Assembly: GCA_015689705.1 (NCBI GenBank)
Contig: WVSN01000011.1
Span: 54,181-118,180 of the forward strand
Origin: Rhodobacterales bacterium HKCCE3408
Lineage (GTDB): Bacteria > Pseudomonadota > Alphaproteobacteria > Rhodobacterales > Rhodobacteraceae
Reading direction: 5' to 3'
DNA length: 64,000 nucleotides
The position numbers and the translations under genes are program-made. Of this stretch, positions 18,684 to 29,331 are shown one piece after another. Each line of letters opens with the position of its first letter. Position 1 is the first letter of the stretch. The notes beneath the pieces were generated by a model. That model was not told where the DNA came from, ran no database searches, and saw nothing but the letters and a program-made list of their open reading frames with translations.

Positions 18684-19832
18684 ATGGCTGGCAATAACGG
18701 CGGCCCCTGGGGGGGAGGCGGAGGAAATCGCGGCAGCGGTGGCGGCGGGCGGAGGCCCGGCGACAACGGTGAAGGCGGTCAGAGCATCCCCGAAATCGAC
18801 GAGATTGTCCGCAAGGGGCAGGAGCAGTTGCGCGTGCTCATGGGCGGGCGCGGCAACCGCCGGCCGCCCAATGGCGGCGATGGCGGCGGCGACGGTCCGC
18901 GGCTGACCCGCGGCACCGTGGCGCTCGGCCTCGGCGCACTGGTCGTCGCGTGGCTTTTCGCGTCGTTCTACACGGTCCGGCCCGAACAGCAGGGCGTCGA
19001 GCTTTTCCTCGGCTCCTACTACCGCAACACCGATGACGGCCCTCACATGGCGTGGTGGCCCTTCGTCAGCGCCGAGGTCATCGACGTGACCACCAACCGG
19101 ACGGAGTCGCTCGGCGTGAACCGTTCTGGTGCCTCCGAAGAAGGCCTGATGCTGACAACCGACGAAAATATCGTCGACATCGATTTCGAGGTCGTCTGGA
19201 ACATCGCCGATCCGGCGCAGTTCCTGTTCAACCTGCGCGATCCCGAGGCGACGGTCCGCGCCGTGTCCGAGGCGGCCATGCGCGAGGTGATCGCACAAAG
19301 CCAGCTCGCCCCGATCCTCAACCGGGATCGCCAGATCATCGCCGATACGGCACGGAACCTGATCCAGAGCACGCTGGACAGCTACGAATCCGGCATCAAC
19401 ATCGTCCGCCTCAACCTCGACCGGGCCGACCCGCCGTCCGAGGTGATCGACGCCTTCCGTGACGTGCAGGCGGCCGAACAGGAACGCGACCGGCTCGAAC
19501 GCCAGGCCGACGCCTACGCCAACCGGGTGCTTGCCGGCGCCCGCGGTGAGGCGGCGCAGATCCTCGAAGAAGCCGAAGGCTACCGGGCCCAGGTGGTCAA
19601 CGAAGCCGAAGGTGAGGCCGCGCGCTTCCTCTCGGTGCTCGAGGAATACCGGCAGGCCCCCGAGGTCACCCGCCGGCGCCTTTATCTCGAAACGCTCGAA
19701 CGCGTGCTCGGCGACGTCGATCTCGTGATCCTCGACAGCAACGGGTCGGGAGGCGGCCAGGGCGTCGTGCCCTATCTCCCGCTCAACGAATTGCGCAGCC
19801 CGCGCGCCACCACCGCCGGGAGCTCGAACTGA
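18684..19832 (+). CDS. hflK: FtsH protease modulator subunit HflK
   Basis: A 382-residue protein. The N-terminus is a Gly/Asn/Arg-rich cytoplasmic tail (about 1-70), then one transmembrane helix near 75-95, then the SPFH/band-7 domain (FYTVRPEQQGVELFLG onward) and a helical Ala/Glu coiled segment before the C-terminus. With HflC it forms a membrane cage around FtsH and restrains degradation of membrane proteins. It is followed one base later by hflC. Confidence 0.96.
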   Translation: MAGNNGGPWGGGGGNRGSGGGGRRPGDNGEGGQSIPEIDEIVRKGQEQLRVLMGGRGNRRPPNGGDGGGDGPRLTRGTVALGLGALVVAWLFASFYTVRPEQQGVELFLGSYYRNTDDGPHMAWWPFVSAEVIDVTTNRTESLGVNRSGASEEGLMLTTDENIVDIDFEVVWNIADPAQFLFNLRDPEATVRAVSEAAMREVIAQSQLAPILNRDRQIIADTARNLIQSTLDSYESGINIVRLNLDRADPPSEVIDAFRDVQAAEQERDRLERQADAYANRVLAGARGEAAQILEEAEGYRAQVVNEAEGEAARFLSVLEEYRQAPEVTRRRLYLETLERVLGDVDLVILDSNGSGGGQGVVPYLPLNELRSPRATTAGSSN

Positions 19833-19833
19833 C

Positions 19834-20748
19834 ATGAAAAGACTGACAATCCTGCTGCCCGTCCTGGCCGTGGTCATCATCGGCATCCTCGGCTCGATCT
19901 TCATCGTGGATGAGCGCGAGCGTGCGCTGGTCCTGCGGTTCGGCCAGATCCGCCAGGTGATCGAAGAGCCGGGCCTGAACTTCAAATGGCCGTTGATCGA
20001 GGAAGTGGTCTTCTACGACGACCGCATTCTGTCGCTCGACACCGCGCCGATCGAGGTGACCCCATCGGATGACCGGCGTCTGGTCGTTGACGCCTTCGCC
20101 CGGTACCGCATCAACGACGTGGTGCAGTTCCGGCAGGCGGTCGGTGCCGGCGGCCTTCGCAACGCCGAACGGCTGCTCGAGGACATCCTGAACCCGCAGA
20201 TCCGGGCCGTTCTCGGTTCGGACGGGGTGACGTCGAACACCATTCTTTCCGAAGACCGGGCCGAACTGATGGCGCGGATCACGGCAGTCAGCCGGGCGCT
20301 GGCCAACGAAATCGGGGTCGAAGTGCTGGACGTGCGTCTGAAGCAGACCAACCTCCCGGCCCAGAACCTCGCCGCGACCTTCGACCGGATGCGGGCCGAG
20401 CGTGAACGCGAGGCGACGGACGAACGCGCCCGCGGTGAAGAGGCCGCGCAGCGCGTCCGCGCCCAGGCCGACCGGACGGTGGTGGAGCTTGTCTCCGATG
20501 CCGAGCGTGAGGCCGAGATCATCCGAGGCGAGGCCGATGCCGAGCGCAACCGGATCTTCGCCGAGGCGTTCGGTCAGGATGAAAGCTTCTTCGAGTTCTA
20601 CCGCTCGATGACGGCTTACGAACGTGCGCTTCGCCAGCAGAACTCGACCATGGTGATTTCGCCCGACAGCGAATTCTTCGAGTATCTTGGCGGGTCGACC
20701 GGGCGTAGCGGTTTGGCAGCACCACAGCCTGCGCCGGCGGACCAGTGA
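19834..20748 (+). CDS. hflC: FtsH protease modulator subunit HflC
   Basis: A 304-residue protein with an N-terminal transmembrane anchor (about 5-24), an SPFH domain starting FIVDERERALVLRFG, and the Glu/Arg-rich helix EREREATDERARGEEAAQRVRAQ (given in part) at about 188-210. It is the partner of HflK. Its stop overlaps the GTG of the DUF2065 gene (GTGA). Confidence 0.96.
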   Translation: MKRLTILLPVLAVVIIGILGSIFIVDERERALVLRFGQIRQVIEEPGLNFKWPLIEEVVFYDDRILSLDTAPIEVTPSDDRRLVVDAFARYRINDVVQFRQAVGAGGLRNAERLLEDILNPQIRAVLGSDGVTSNTILSEDRAELMARITAVSRALANEIGVEVLDVRLKQTNLPAQNLAATFDRMRAEREREATDERARGEEAAQRVRAQADRTVVELVSDAEREAEIIRGEADAERNRIFAEAFGQDESFFEFYRSMTAYERALRQQNSTMVISPDSEFFEYLGGSTGRSGLAAPQPAPADQ

Positions 20749-20939
20749 CCGGGCAGGCCATCCTGCTCGGGTTCGGGATGGTTCTGGTGATCGAGGGGCT
20801 CGTCTTCGCGCTGATCCCCTCGCGCCTGGATGAACTTGTGCGCCTGATCGCGCAGGTTCCGCTCGACCGGCGGCGGCTGATCGGGCTGTGCGCCGTCGCG
20901 CTCGGGGCGGTCATCGTCTCCTTCGCGGTGTCGCTGTGA
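20745..20939 (+). CDS. DUF2065 family small membrane protein
   Basis: A 64-residue protein from a GTG start overlapping the hflC stop, with two hydrophobic helices (about 3-25 and 43-63) split by RLDELVRLIAQVPLDRRRL. This is DUF2065 (YjeT-like), regularly encoded behind hflKC, hence a probable accessory of the HflKC-FtsH complex. No direct function is established. Confidence 0.85.
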   Translation: MTGQAILLGFGMVLVIEGLVFALIPSRLDELVRLIAQVPLDRRRLIGLCAVALGAVIVSFAVSL

Positions 20940-21125
20940 GGCGCGCCGCGAATAGCATTTGCTTAACCATGTTGCCGGTAGGATGCTCGGGGTTGTCACG
21001 GCCATGTGACATCGGGACGGCGGCATCCGGTTGATCGTTTGGCCGGCAGACCAAATATTGTTGTCGAGATGCAGCCAGCGTGGATGCGAGTCGGCATCCG
21101 GAACTACTGCCTGAGGAGGTTGACC

Positions 21126-22640
21126 TTGAACCCTGACATGTCCGCGCGACGCGTGGCCCGGGCCGCGGCGATCACCCGCCCGGCCGGGACAGAGGCGCCG
21201 CGCCGCGCCGGATCCACGGCCCTCGCCCTCGCCGTCGTTCTTTCCGTGCTGATCGCCGCCGTGGCGCCTGTCCGCGGCCAGACCCTCCCGCCCACCACCT
21301 TCGCGGATCTTGTCGACCAGGTCGGCGACGCCGTGGTGAACATCACCACCAGTTCCGTCGTGGCGTCGCGCTCCGGTCCGCAGCCGCAGGTGCCGGAAGG
21401 CTCGCCGCTCGAGGATTTCTTCAACGATTTCCTGAACCGTCAGAACCCCGATCAGCAGGCCCGGCGCAGTCAGGCACTCGGATCGGGCTTCGTCATTTCC
21501 GAAGACGGCTTCATCGTCACGAACAACCACGTGATCGAGGGCGCCGACGAGATCACCGTCGAATTCCGCTCGGGGATCGAGCTTGATGCCGAACTGGTCG
21601 GGACCGATCCGAACACCGACATCGCGCTTCTCAAGGTCACCTCGGACGCGCCGCTGCCCTTCGTGCCGTTCGGCGATTCCGATGCGATCCGCGTGGGCGA
21701 CTGGGTGATGGCGATGGGCAACCCGCTCGGCCAGGGCTTCTCGGTCTCGGTCGGCGTCGTATCGGCCCGCGAACGGGCTCTGTCCGGCACCTACGACGAT
21801 TTCATCCAGACCGACGCCGCCATCAACCGCGGCAACTCGGGCGGTCCGCTCTTCAACCTCGACGGTGAAGTGATCGGCGTGAACACCGCGATCCTCAGCC
21901 CGAACGGCGGCTCGATCGGCATCGGCTTCTCGATGGCGGCGAATGTCGTCTCGGGCGTCGTCGACCAGCTTCAGGAATTCGGTGAAACCCGGCGCGGCTG
22001 GCTCGGCGTCCGGATCCAGGACGTGACCGCCGACATCGCCGAGGGGCTGCAGCTGTCCGAAGCGCGCGGTGCGCTCGTGACGGACGTGCCGGACGGCCCC
22101 GCCCGCGACGCGGGGATCGAAGTCGGCGACGTGATCCTGTCTTTCGACGGGACGGAGATCGAGGACACCCGTGAACTCGTCCGCATCGTCGGCGATTCCG
22201 GCGTGGGCGAGACGGTGCGGATGCGCGTCTTCCGTGACGGCGAGACGCAGACGCTGCTCGTCACGCTCGGCCGCCGCGAGACTGCCGAGGGCGCATCGGC
22301 AACTGCCCCCGAAGGCCTGCCGGCGCAGCCGTCGGGCGGTGAAGTGCTCGGGATGGAGCTGATGCCGCTGACCGACGAACTCCGTCAGCAGCTCGGCGCC
22401 GACGGCGTGGCCGAAGGCCTCGTGATCGAAAGCGTGGATCCGCAAAGCGACGCGGCGGAGAAGGGGCTGGAGCCCGGCGACATCATCACCGAAGTGGGCC
22501 AGCAGCCGGTGGCCACGGTCGATGCCTTCCAGACCCGCGTGACCGAGGCCCGCGATGCCGGCCAGAAGAGCATTCTTCTGCTCATCCGCCGGGCCGGCAA
22601 CCCGCGCTTCGTGGCGCTGTCGATCGAAGAGAACAGCTGA
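21126..22640 (+). CDS. Do-family periplasmic serine endopeptidase (DegP/DegQ-like)
   Basis: A protein of about 504 residues. It has an N-terminal signal segment (hydrophobic ALALAVVLSVLIAAVAP, cleavage near VRGQ), a trypsin-like domain with His in FIVTNNHVIEG, Asp in PNTDIALLKV and Ser in NRGNSGGPLFN, and two PDZ domains (GWLGVRIQDVT onward, and LGMELMPLTDEL onward). It degrades or refolds misfolded envelope proteins. GAGGAGG at 21113-21119 is spaced well for TTG at 21126; ATG at 21138 is an alternative. Its position behind hflKC fits an envelope protein quality-control unit. Confidence 0.93.
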   Translation: MNPDMSARRVARAAAITRPAGTEAPRRAGSTALALAVVLSVLIAAVAPVRGQTLPPTTFADLVDQVGDAVVNITTSSVVASRSGPQPQVPEGSPLEDFFNDFLNRQNPDQQARRSQALGSGFVISEDGFIVTNNHVIEGADEITVEFRSGIELDAELVGTDPNTDIALLKVTSDAPLPFVPFGDSDAIRVGDWVMAMGNPLGQGFSVSVGVVSARERALSGTYDDFIQTDAAINRGNSGGPLFNLDGEVIGVNTAILSPNGGSIGIGFSMAANVVSGVVDQLQEFGETRRGWLGVRIQDVTADIAEGLQLSEARGALVTDVPDGPARDAGIEVGDVILSFDGTEIEDTRELVRIVGDSGVGETVRMRVFRDGETQTLLVTLGRRETAEGASATAPEGLPAQPSGGEVLGMELMPLTDELRQQLGADGVAEGLVIESVDPQSDAAEKGLEPGDIITEVGQQPVATVDAFQTRVTEARDAGQKSILLLIRRAGNPRFVALSIEENS

Positions 22641-22675
22641 CCCGGCATCGGCCGGGGAACTCGATGAGACACGGC

Positions 22676-22703
22676 GCGCCCGGGACGTAACTCCCGGGCG
22701 CGT
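22676..22703. terminator. strong hairpin between convergent genes
   Basis: A perfect 11-bp stem (CGCGCCCGGGA / TCCCGGGCGCG) with a 6-base loop lies between the Do-protease stop and the stop of the convergent DnaE2-like fragment. The plus side continues TCTGCCGTTTC. It probably terminates one or both genes. Confidence 0.6.
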
Positions 22704-22711
22704 CTGCCGTT

Positions 22712-23533
<822 letters not shown>

Positions 23534-23534
<1 letters not shown>

Positions 23535-24313
23535 TGCGGCTGGCGGGCGCCGCCGCCGCGGCCCTGACGCTCGCCGCCATTCAGGCCAGCGCCTGCGACT
23601 ATCCCGGCCCGCCACCAGGTCTCGGACAGCCAACCGAGGCACGGGCCGCGACCGGCGACATCAGGTGGGCGGGCTATTCCGATGCCACCACGCGCTACGG
23701 CCACGGTGTGCTCGGCGATGCAATCGAAGCCGGCGGTTTGCGCGCCGAGGCCGGCACTCTCGGCGGATGCGACCTGGCCGTCATCCTGCCGGACGACCAC
23801 GTTTTCGAGGATATCGCCCCGCGCATCGCCGATCTCGATGGCGATGGCCGGAACGAGATCGTCGTGGTCGAGACCGACGTGAACCTGGGTGGATCGCTGG
23901 CGGTCTACGGCCTGCGCGACGGTGCGCTCGTCAAGCTGGCTGAAACGCAACATTACGGCCAGCCCCGCCGCTGGCTCGCGCCCGCTGGCATCGCGGATTT
24001 CAACGGCGACGGCCTCATGGACATCGCCTATGTCGACCGCCCGCACCTGGCCCGCACGCTCCGCATCGTGACCTACGAGAACGGCGTGCTGCGCGAGATC
24101 GCCGCCGCCTCGGGACTGACCAACCACAGGATCGGCGACAGCTTCATCACCGGCGGCGTGCGCGACTGCGGTCAGGGGCCGGAGATGGTGCTGACGGATA
24201 CCGACTGGAGCCGCGTCGTGGTTGCGCGCCTGTCGCCCGACAACCAGCTCAGCGCCGAGGCTGTCGCGCCGTTCTCGCCGGCCGCTGTCGATGCCGCGCT
24301 CGCCTGCCGCTGA
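23534..24313 (+). CDS. secreted FG-GAP/VCBS-repeat protein
   Basis: A 259-residue protein with a signal peptide (about 1-20, QASA before CDYPG). Two calcium-binding FG-GAP-like loops are visible: [16 protein letters not shown] near 114-129 and [14 protein letters not shown] near 158-171. The fold is a small beta-propeller exported to the periplasm. It is translationally coupled to the ferredoxin, which is surprising for a secreted protein. Function unknown. Confidence 0.82.
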
Positions 24314-24331
24314 GGCGCGCCGCGCCCGGCC

Positions 24332-24360
24332 TTGACTTCCGACGGCCCGCGCGGTGTATC
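24332..24360 (+). promoter_or_regulatory. predicted promoter of aspS
   Basis: TTGACT at 24332-24337, a 17-base spacer, and TGTATC at 24355-24360, ending 30 bases before the aspS ATG. The strong -35 with a weak -10 ending TATC is a shape often seen before roseobacter housekeeping genes. By-eye prediction. Confidence 0.5.
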
Positions 24361-24390
24361 GGCGCGGCCAGACAGGAAGGACTTCGCCCC

Positions 24391-26382
24391 ATGCACGCCT
24401 ATCGCAGCCATACCTGCGCCGAGCTGAACCGCGCCCATGTCGGTCAGACCGTCCGCCTTTCGGGTTGGGTGCACCGGGTGCGAGATCACGGCGGCGTTCT
24501 CTTCATCGACCTGCGCGACCATTACGGCATGACCCAGGTGCTCTGCGATCCGGACAGCCCGGTCTTTTCCGAAGTCGAGAAGCTGCGCGCCGAATACTGC
24601 ATCCGCATCGACGGTGTGGTGAAGGCGCGGGACGAAAGCCTCGTGAACCCGAAAATCCCCACGGGCGAGATCGAGGTCTATATCCGCGATCTGGAGGTGC
24701 TCGGCCCCGCCGGTGAACTGCCGCTGCCGGTCTTTGGCGATCAGGAGTACCCGGAGGAAACCCGGCTGCGCTACCGCTACCTCGACCTGCGCCGCGAGGG
24801 GATGCAGTCGAACATGAAACTGCGGTCGGACGTGGTCGCCTCGATCCGTCGGCGCATGTGGGACATCGGGTTCCGCGAATACCAGACGCCGATCATCACG
24901 GCCTCGAGCCCCGAGGGCGCGCGCGACTTTCTCGTGCCGTCGCGCCTGCATCCGGGCCGTTTCTACGCGCTGCCGCAGGCGCCGCAGCAGTTCAAGCAGC
25001 TTCTGATGGTGTCGGGCTTCGACCGCTATTTCCAGATCGCGCCCTGCTTCCGCGACGAGGATCCGCGCGCCGACCGTTCGCCGACCGACTTCTACCAGCT
25101 CGACCTCGAGATGAGCTTCGTCGAGCAGCAGGACGTGTTCGACACCGTCTCGCCGGTGATCGCGGGCGTGTTCGAGGAATTCGGCGAGGGGCGCCGGGTC
25201 GATCCTCCGTCCGAGTGGCCGCAGATCCCTTTCGCCGAGGCGATGGCGAAATACGGGACCGACAAGCCGGACCTTAGGAACCCGATCGAGATGGAGACGG
25301 TGTCGGACCATTTCGCCGGCTCGGGCTTCGCGATCTTCGCGAAGATCCTCGAGGAGTCCGGGACCGAAGTGCGCGCGATCCCCGCGCCGACTGGCGGCAG
25401 CCGGAAATTCTGCGATCGGATGAATGCCTGGGCGCAGGGGCAGGGGCTGCCGGGGATGGGGTATATCTTCTGGCGGGAAGTGACGAGTGCGTCCGTGGGT
25501 ATCGAGATCCAGAGGTGGATTGACGACCGAAAGGTGGACGACTCGATGCTGGAGGAAATCCGCAACGGCGAACACGGTGGAGGATTTCCGGGCGCTATTG
25601 CTCTTCTCGACGAGATCGCAAGTTTGATACGCAACGGTGATGCACTCGACCTAATCAAGGCGGGGGAAAAGAGAAGAGTTTGTTTCCCCAAACCCGGTGA
25701 AGTTGAGCCCGCGGGACCGCTCGCCAAGAATATCGGGCCGGAACGGACCGAGGCGATCCGCGAACAGCTTGGGCTGAAAGCCGGCGACGCGGCGTTCTTC
25801 CTCGCCGGCAAGCCGTCGGATTTCGAGGCTGTCGCGGGCCGGGCGCGGACCGAGATCGGGCGCGAGCTCGGCCTGATCGACGAGGGCCGGTTCGCCTTCG
25901 CCTGGATCGTGGACTTCCCGATCTACGCGAAAGATGCCGAAACGGGCGAGATCGACTTCGAACACAACCCGTTCTCCATGCCGCAGGGCGGGCTCGAGGC
26001 GCTGCAGGGCGATCCGCTGGCCGTGAAGGGCTACCAGTACGACCTCGCCTGCAACGGCTACGAGCTCGTGTCGGGCGCGATCCGGAACCACAAGCCGGAG
26101 ATCATGCTGAAGGCTTTCGAGGTCGCGGGTTACGGCGAGGAAGAGGTGAAGGCGCGCTTCGGCGGGCTCTACACCGCGTTCCAGTACGGTGCCCCGCCGC
26201 ATGGCGGCTGCGCGGCCGGGATCGACCGGATCGTGATGCTGCTGGCCGATACCGCGAACATCCGCGAGGTCATGCTGTTCCCGATGAACCAGCGGGCCGA
26301 GGACCTTATGATGGGCGCGCCGACGGCGGCGTCACCGGACCAGCTGATGGAATTGCGGCTGCGGGTGCTGCCGCAGGAATAG
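24391..26382 (+). CDS. aspS: aspartyl-tRNA synthetase with a 75-codon insertion
   Basis: A 663-residue class II synthetase; relatives are about 590. The OB anticodon-binding domain is at about 1-110. Class II motif 2 is [19 protein letters not shown] (about 217-235), then the GAD domain from about 290, then motif 3 [15 protein letters not shown] near the C-terminus. It charges tRNA-Asp and possibly tRNA-Asn. Residues 364-438 (25480-25704), between GYIFWRE and [11 protein letters not shown] in the GAD domain, have no counterpart in the family as I know it. They are lower in GC and use rare AGA, ATA and CTA codons. The frame is kept on both sides and all catalytic motifs remain, so the enzyme is probably functional. 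Confidence 0.95.
   Translation: MHAYRSHTCAELNRAHVGQTVRLSGWVHRVRDHGGVLFIDLRDHYGMTQVLCDPDSPVFSEVEKLRAEYCIRIDGVVKARDESLVNPKIPTGEIEVYIRDLEVLGPAGELPLPVFGDQEYPEETRLRYRYLDLRREGMQSNMKLRSDVVASIRRRMWDIGFREYQTPIITASSPEGARDFLVPSRLHPGRFYALPQAPQQFKQLLMVSGFDRYFQIAPCFRDEDPRADRSPTDFYQLDLEMSFVEQQDVFDTVSPVIAGVFEEFGEGRRVDPPSEWPQIPFAEAMAKYGTDKPDLRNPIEMETVSDHFAGSGFAIFAKILEESGTEVRAIPAPTGGSRKFCDRMNAWAQGQGLPGMGYIFWREVTSASVGIEIQRWIDDRKVDDSMLEEIRNGEHGGGFPGAIALLDEIASLIRNGDALDLIKAGEKRRVCFPKPGEVEPAGPLAKNIGPERTEAIREQLGLKAGDAAFFLAGKPSDFEAVAGRARTEIGRELGLIDEGRFAFAWIVDFPIYAKDAETGEIDFEHNPFSMPQGGLEALQGDPLAVKGYQYDLACNGYELVSGAIRNHKPEIMLKAFEVAGYGEEEVKARFGGLYTAFQYGAPPHGGCAAGIDRIVMLLADTANIREVMLFPMNQRAEDLMMGAPTAASPDQLMELRLRVLPQE
25480..25704 (+). 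other. in-frame insertion inside aspS
   Basis: A 225-base stretch (75 codons) within the GAD domain. By count, 25621-25680 is 48 percent G+C and 25561-25620 is 60 percent, against clearly higher values on both sides. It encodes a mostly helical segment ([43 protein letters not shown]). It is too short for an intein and has no splice-junction residues. The boundaries are uncertain by a few codons because no alignment could be run. Confidence 0.7.
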
Positions 26383-26413
26383 GCGCAGTTGTCGGCATCG
26401 GAGGGAGGCGGCC

Positions 26414-27124
26414 ATGGGTGAGGATGACAGACTCGGGCGGCCGGTGCCCGGTTTCGTGACGCCGCCGCGGCCGGATGGCGCGACGCTCACGGGCCGCTAT
26501 GCCCGGCTCGAGCGGCTGTCGACCGACCATGCCGCCGCGCTTCACGCGGCGAATGCTGAGGACGACGCGATCTGGGATTACCTGCCCTACGGCCCGTTCA
26601 CTGATGAGGCGGACTATCGCGCCTGGGTCGCGTCGGTCGAGTCCGGGACGGACCCGCTGTTCTACACCATTTTCGATCTCGAGACCGGGCGGCCGGGCGG
26701 GGTCGCGAGCTATCTCCGCATCGCGCCCGAAGCCGGGTCGATCGAGGTCGGGCATATCAACCTCTCGCCCCGGTTGCAGCGGACACGCGCCGCGACCGAA
26801 GCGATGTTCCTGATGATGCAATGGGCCTACGAGGCCGGCTACCGCCGCTACGAATGGAAATGCAACGCGCTGAACCTGCCGTCACGCCGTGCGGCCGAAC
26901 GGCTCGGCTTCAGCTACGAGGGCGTCTTCCGTCAGGCCGGTATCGCGAAGGGCCGGAACCGAGACACGGCGTGGTTCGCCTCGATCGACGGCGAATGGCC
27001 GAAGCTGGAAGCGGCCTTCACGCGCTGGCTCGACCCGGAGAATTTCGACGCCGGGGGGCGGCAGCGCGTGTCTCTCTCGGCGCTCACCCGTCCCATCCTC
27101 GTAACGGCAGACCCGGCGCTTTAG
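26414..27124 (+). CDS. GNAT family N-acetyltransferase (RimJ/RimL-like)
   Basis: A 236-residue protein with an N-terminal GNAT domain of the RimL type: TLTGRYARLERLS, GGVASYLRI, IEVGHINLSP and WKCNALNLPSRRAAERLGFSYEG, the last being the acetyl-CoA-side helix and strand. It acetylates an amine on a protein or small molecule; the acceptor is unknown. GGAGGCGG sits just ahead of the ATG. It is convergent with the response-regulator gene, overlapping by four bases. Confidence 0.88.
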   Translation: MGEDDRLGRPVPGFVTPPRPDGATLTGRYARLERLSTDHAAALHAANAEDDAIWDYLPYGPFTDEADYRAWVASVESGTDPLFYTIFDLETGRPGGVASYLRIAPEAGSIEVGHINLSPRLQRTRAATEAMFLMMQWAYEAGYRRYEWKCNALNLPSRRAAERLGFSYEGVFRQAGIAKGRNRDTAWFASIDGEWPKLEAAFTRWLDPENFDAGGRQRVSLSALTRPILVTADPAL

Positions 27125-27828
27125 ACCGTCGCCACGCGCGAGATACGGTCCGACAGGATGGCCTGCAGCGCCCTGCGGTCCGGCGCGGTCAATTCCCCCG
27201 CCATGCCCATCGCCCGCGCCTCGAGGTCGGTGTCGTGGGCGACGCGCGCCACCCCGATCAGGAAGGGCCGGAGATAGCCGAGAGGCGGACGCTCCATCTT
27301 CAGCAGTTCCGAAGCGTGAGACAGGTCCTCGCGGTAGGCGAGTTCGTCGGGATGCACGGTCGATGTATCGGCGGCGCGCGGGCGCATAGGCTGGATCTCC
27401 TCGGGCAGGTGGCCGAGGATCGCGGCCTGGAAGGCGGCGAGTGTTTCCAGGGGCTTGGGCAGGAACCCGTCGGCCCCGGCATCGCGCGACGCGGTCTCCG
27501 CCGCCTCCCGCTCGGCGCCCGAGGTGCCGAACAGGACCGGGACGCGCGGGTTGGCGCGGTCGAGGCTGCGGATCAGATCGAGGCCCGAACCGTCCGGCAG
27601 GCCGAGATCGACGATGGCGACCGACGGCCGGTAGACCTGCAGGTGGCGTTCGGCCGAGGCGAGACTGTCGGCCCGCCGGATCCGCGCGCCCGACCGCAGG
27701 CAGAGCAGCCGCAGCGCTTCGGAGGCGAAGCGGCTGTCCTCGACGACCAGCACGGTCAGGCCCAGAAGCGGCCGTTGCGCGGTGGGACGTGGCCTGAATC
27801 CGAAGGTGTTGGAATCGGTGTCGTCCAT
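27121..27828 (-). CDS. response-regulator receiver protein
   Basis: A 235-residue protein with a receiver domain at about 24-140. The acidic pair is E30/D31, the phosphoacceptor D74 in VDLGLPDG, and the conserved lysine K125 in LPKPLE. The remaining C-terminal 95 residues are helical with no recognisable DNA-binding or enzymatic domain, so it may act through protein contacts. No sensor kinase is adjacent. ATG 27828 was chosen because GGGGGTTTCACC precedes it; an upstream in-frame start at 27873 lacks such support. Confidence 0.85.
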   Translation of the reverse strand: MDDTDSNTFGFRPRPTAQRPLLGLTVLVVEDSRFASEALRLLCLRSGARIRRADSLASAERHLQVYRPSVAIVDLGLPDGSGLDLIRSLDRANPRVPVLFGTSGAEREAAETASRDAGADGFLPKPLETLAAFQAAILGHLPEEIQPMRPRAADTSTVHPDELAYREDLSHASELLKMERPPLGYLRPFLIGVARVAHDTDLEARAMGMAGELTAPDRRALQAILSDRISRVATV

Positions 27829-27965
27829 GGTGAAACCCCCGTTATGATTCTCGTGAGGATTAGAGGGCTTCAAGGTTTACAAGGCATGAATCCAGGGCCC
27901 GCTTTGCATTCGCCCGGGCGCTCGGATAAGCACGTCGCGTGGGCTTCCGAAGCGCGGGGAACGGC

Positions 27966-28366
<401 letters not shown>

Positions 28367-28370
<4 letters not shown>

Positions 28371-28654
28371 GCGTCGTCACCGGCATCGTTCTCTACGCGA
28401 TCATCTGGTTCATGACGCTGTTCGTGATCCTGCCCTTCCGGCTGACCACGCAGGACGAGTCAGGCGAACGGGTGCGCGGAACACCGGGCTCGGCGCCGGC
28501 CGATCCGGGACTGAAACGCCGGTTCATCGTCACCAGTCTGGTCGCCGGTGTCGTCTGGGCCGTGGTTGCCGGCATCATCATCACCGGCGCGGTCACGATC
28601 GAGGATATTGACCTGTTCACCCGCTTCGGGCTCGGAGCTCCGCCGCCGCGCTGA
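28367..28654 (+). CDS. DUF1467 family membrane protein
   Basis: A 95-residue protein with two transmembrane helices (about 3-23 and 53-76) and the signature FVILPFRLTTQDESGERVRGTPGSAP (quoted in part) on the intervening loop. The family is alphaproteobacterial, usually behind methylmalonyl-CoA epimerase, and of unknown function. Its 3' end overlaps the convergent EI24-like gene by 38 bases. Confidence 0.88.
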
Positions 28655-29324
28655 TGCGGTGATAGAGGTGGGTGAAGGTCGCGGCCCCCAGGACCGGTAC
28701 GAGCAGGTTCACCACGGGGATCGTCAGCGGGACCGCCATCAGGACGCCCGCCACCAGGATCTGGCCCGAATTCTCCTTCCGGAAGGCGCGGGCGCCGGCG
28801 GCCGTGTTCCGCCGCAACGCCACGAGCTGCGCATATTCCCGGCCGAGCAGATAGCCGTTCAGCCCCCAGAAGATGAAGGGCGCGGCCGGGGTGAAATAAA
28901 GCACCAGCGCCAGGATGTTGGCGAGAAGGATCACGCCGAGGAACTTCAGTCCGTCGGCCAGCCCCTCGACGATGCCGACCTCGCGGGCCGGGGGCAGGTG
29001 CGGGTAGTGCCTGGCCTCGACCGCTGCGGCGATCCGGTCGAGAAACAGGCCGGTGAAGGCCGAGGCGACTGGCACCATCAGGAAGATCGACAGCACGAGG
29101 ATCAGCGGGATGCCCGCCCACGACAGCGCGTCGTCGACCCACGCGATCTCTCCGATCCAGGGCAGGCTGAAACTGTCCGGCACGAACCATCCGACCAGCC
29201 CGACGAAGCCGAGATAGAAGGCGACGAGCAGGACCACCGTCAGCCCGATCCCGAGCGCGAGGACACCGAGAAACGCCGGGTCGCCGATCTGGCGCAGAGC
29301 CTTGAGGAAGTCGTTCAGGATCAT
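28617..29324 (-). CDS. EI24/CysZ-like membrane protein
   Basis: A 235-residue inner-membrane protein of the EI24 (formerly DUF540) family: an amphipathic N-terminus (MILNDFLKALRQIGDPAFL), four or more long hydrophobic segments, GYLLGREYAQLVALRR in the second half and VLGAATFTHLYHRI near the end. CysZ in E. coli imports sulfate; alphaproteobacterial members may do so too, but no cys gene is near. It lies downstream of the FNT gene with a seven-base gap, so the two may share an mRNA. Confidence 0.82.
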   Translation of the reverse strand: MILNDFLKALRQIGDPAFLGVLALGIGLTVVLLVAFYLGFVGLVGWFVPDSFSLPWIGEIAWVDDALSWAGIPLILVLSIFLMVPVASAFTGLFLDRIAAAVEARHYPHLPPAREVGIVEGLADGLKFLGVILLANILALVLYFTPAAPFIFWGLNGYLLGREYAQLVALRRNTAAGARAFRKENSGQILVAGVLMAVPLTIPVVNLLVPVLGAATFTHLYHRISAAAELRARSG

Positions 29325-29331
29325 GGTGCCC

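Noticed and set aside
25480..25704. Intein or group I/II intron in aspS
   Set aside because: The insert is only 75 codons, lacks the Cys/Ser start and His-Asn end of inteins, and stays open in frame without intron core motifs.
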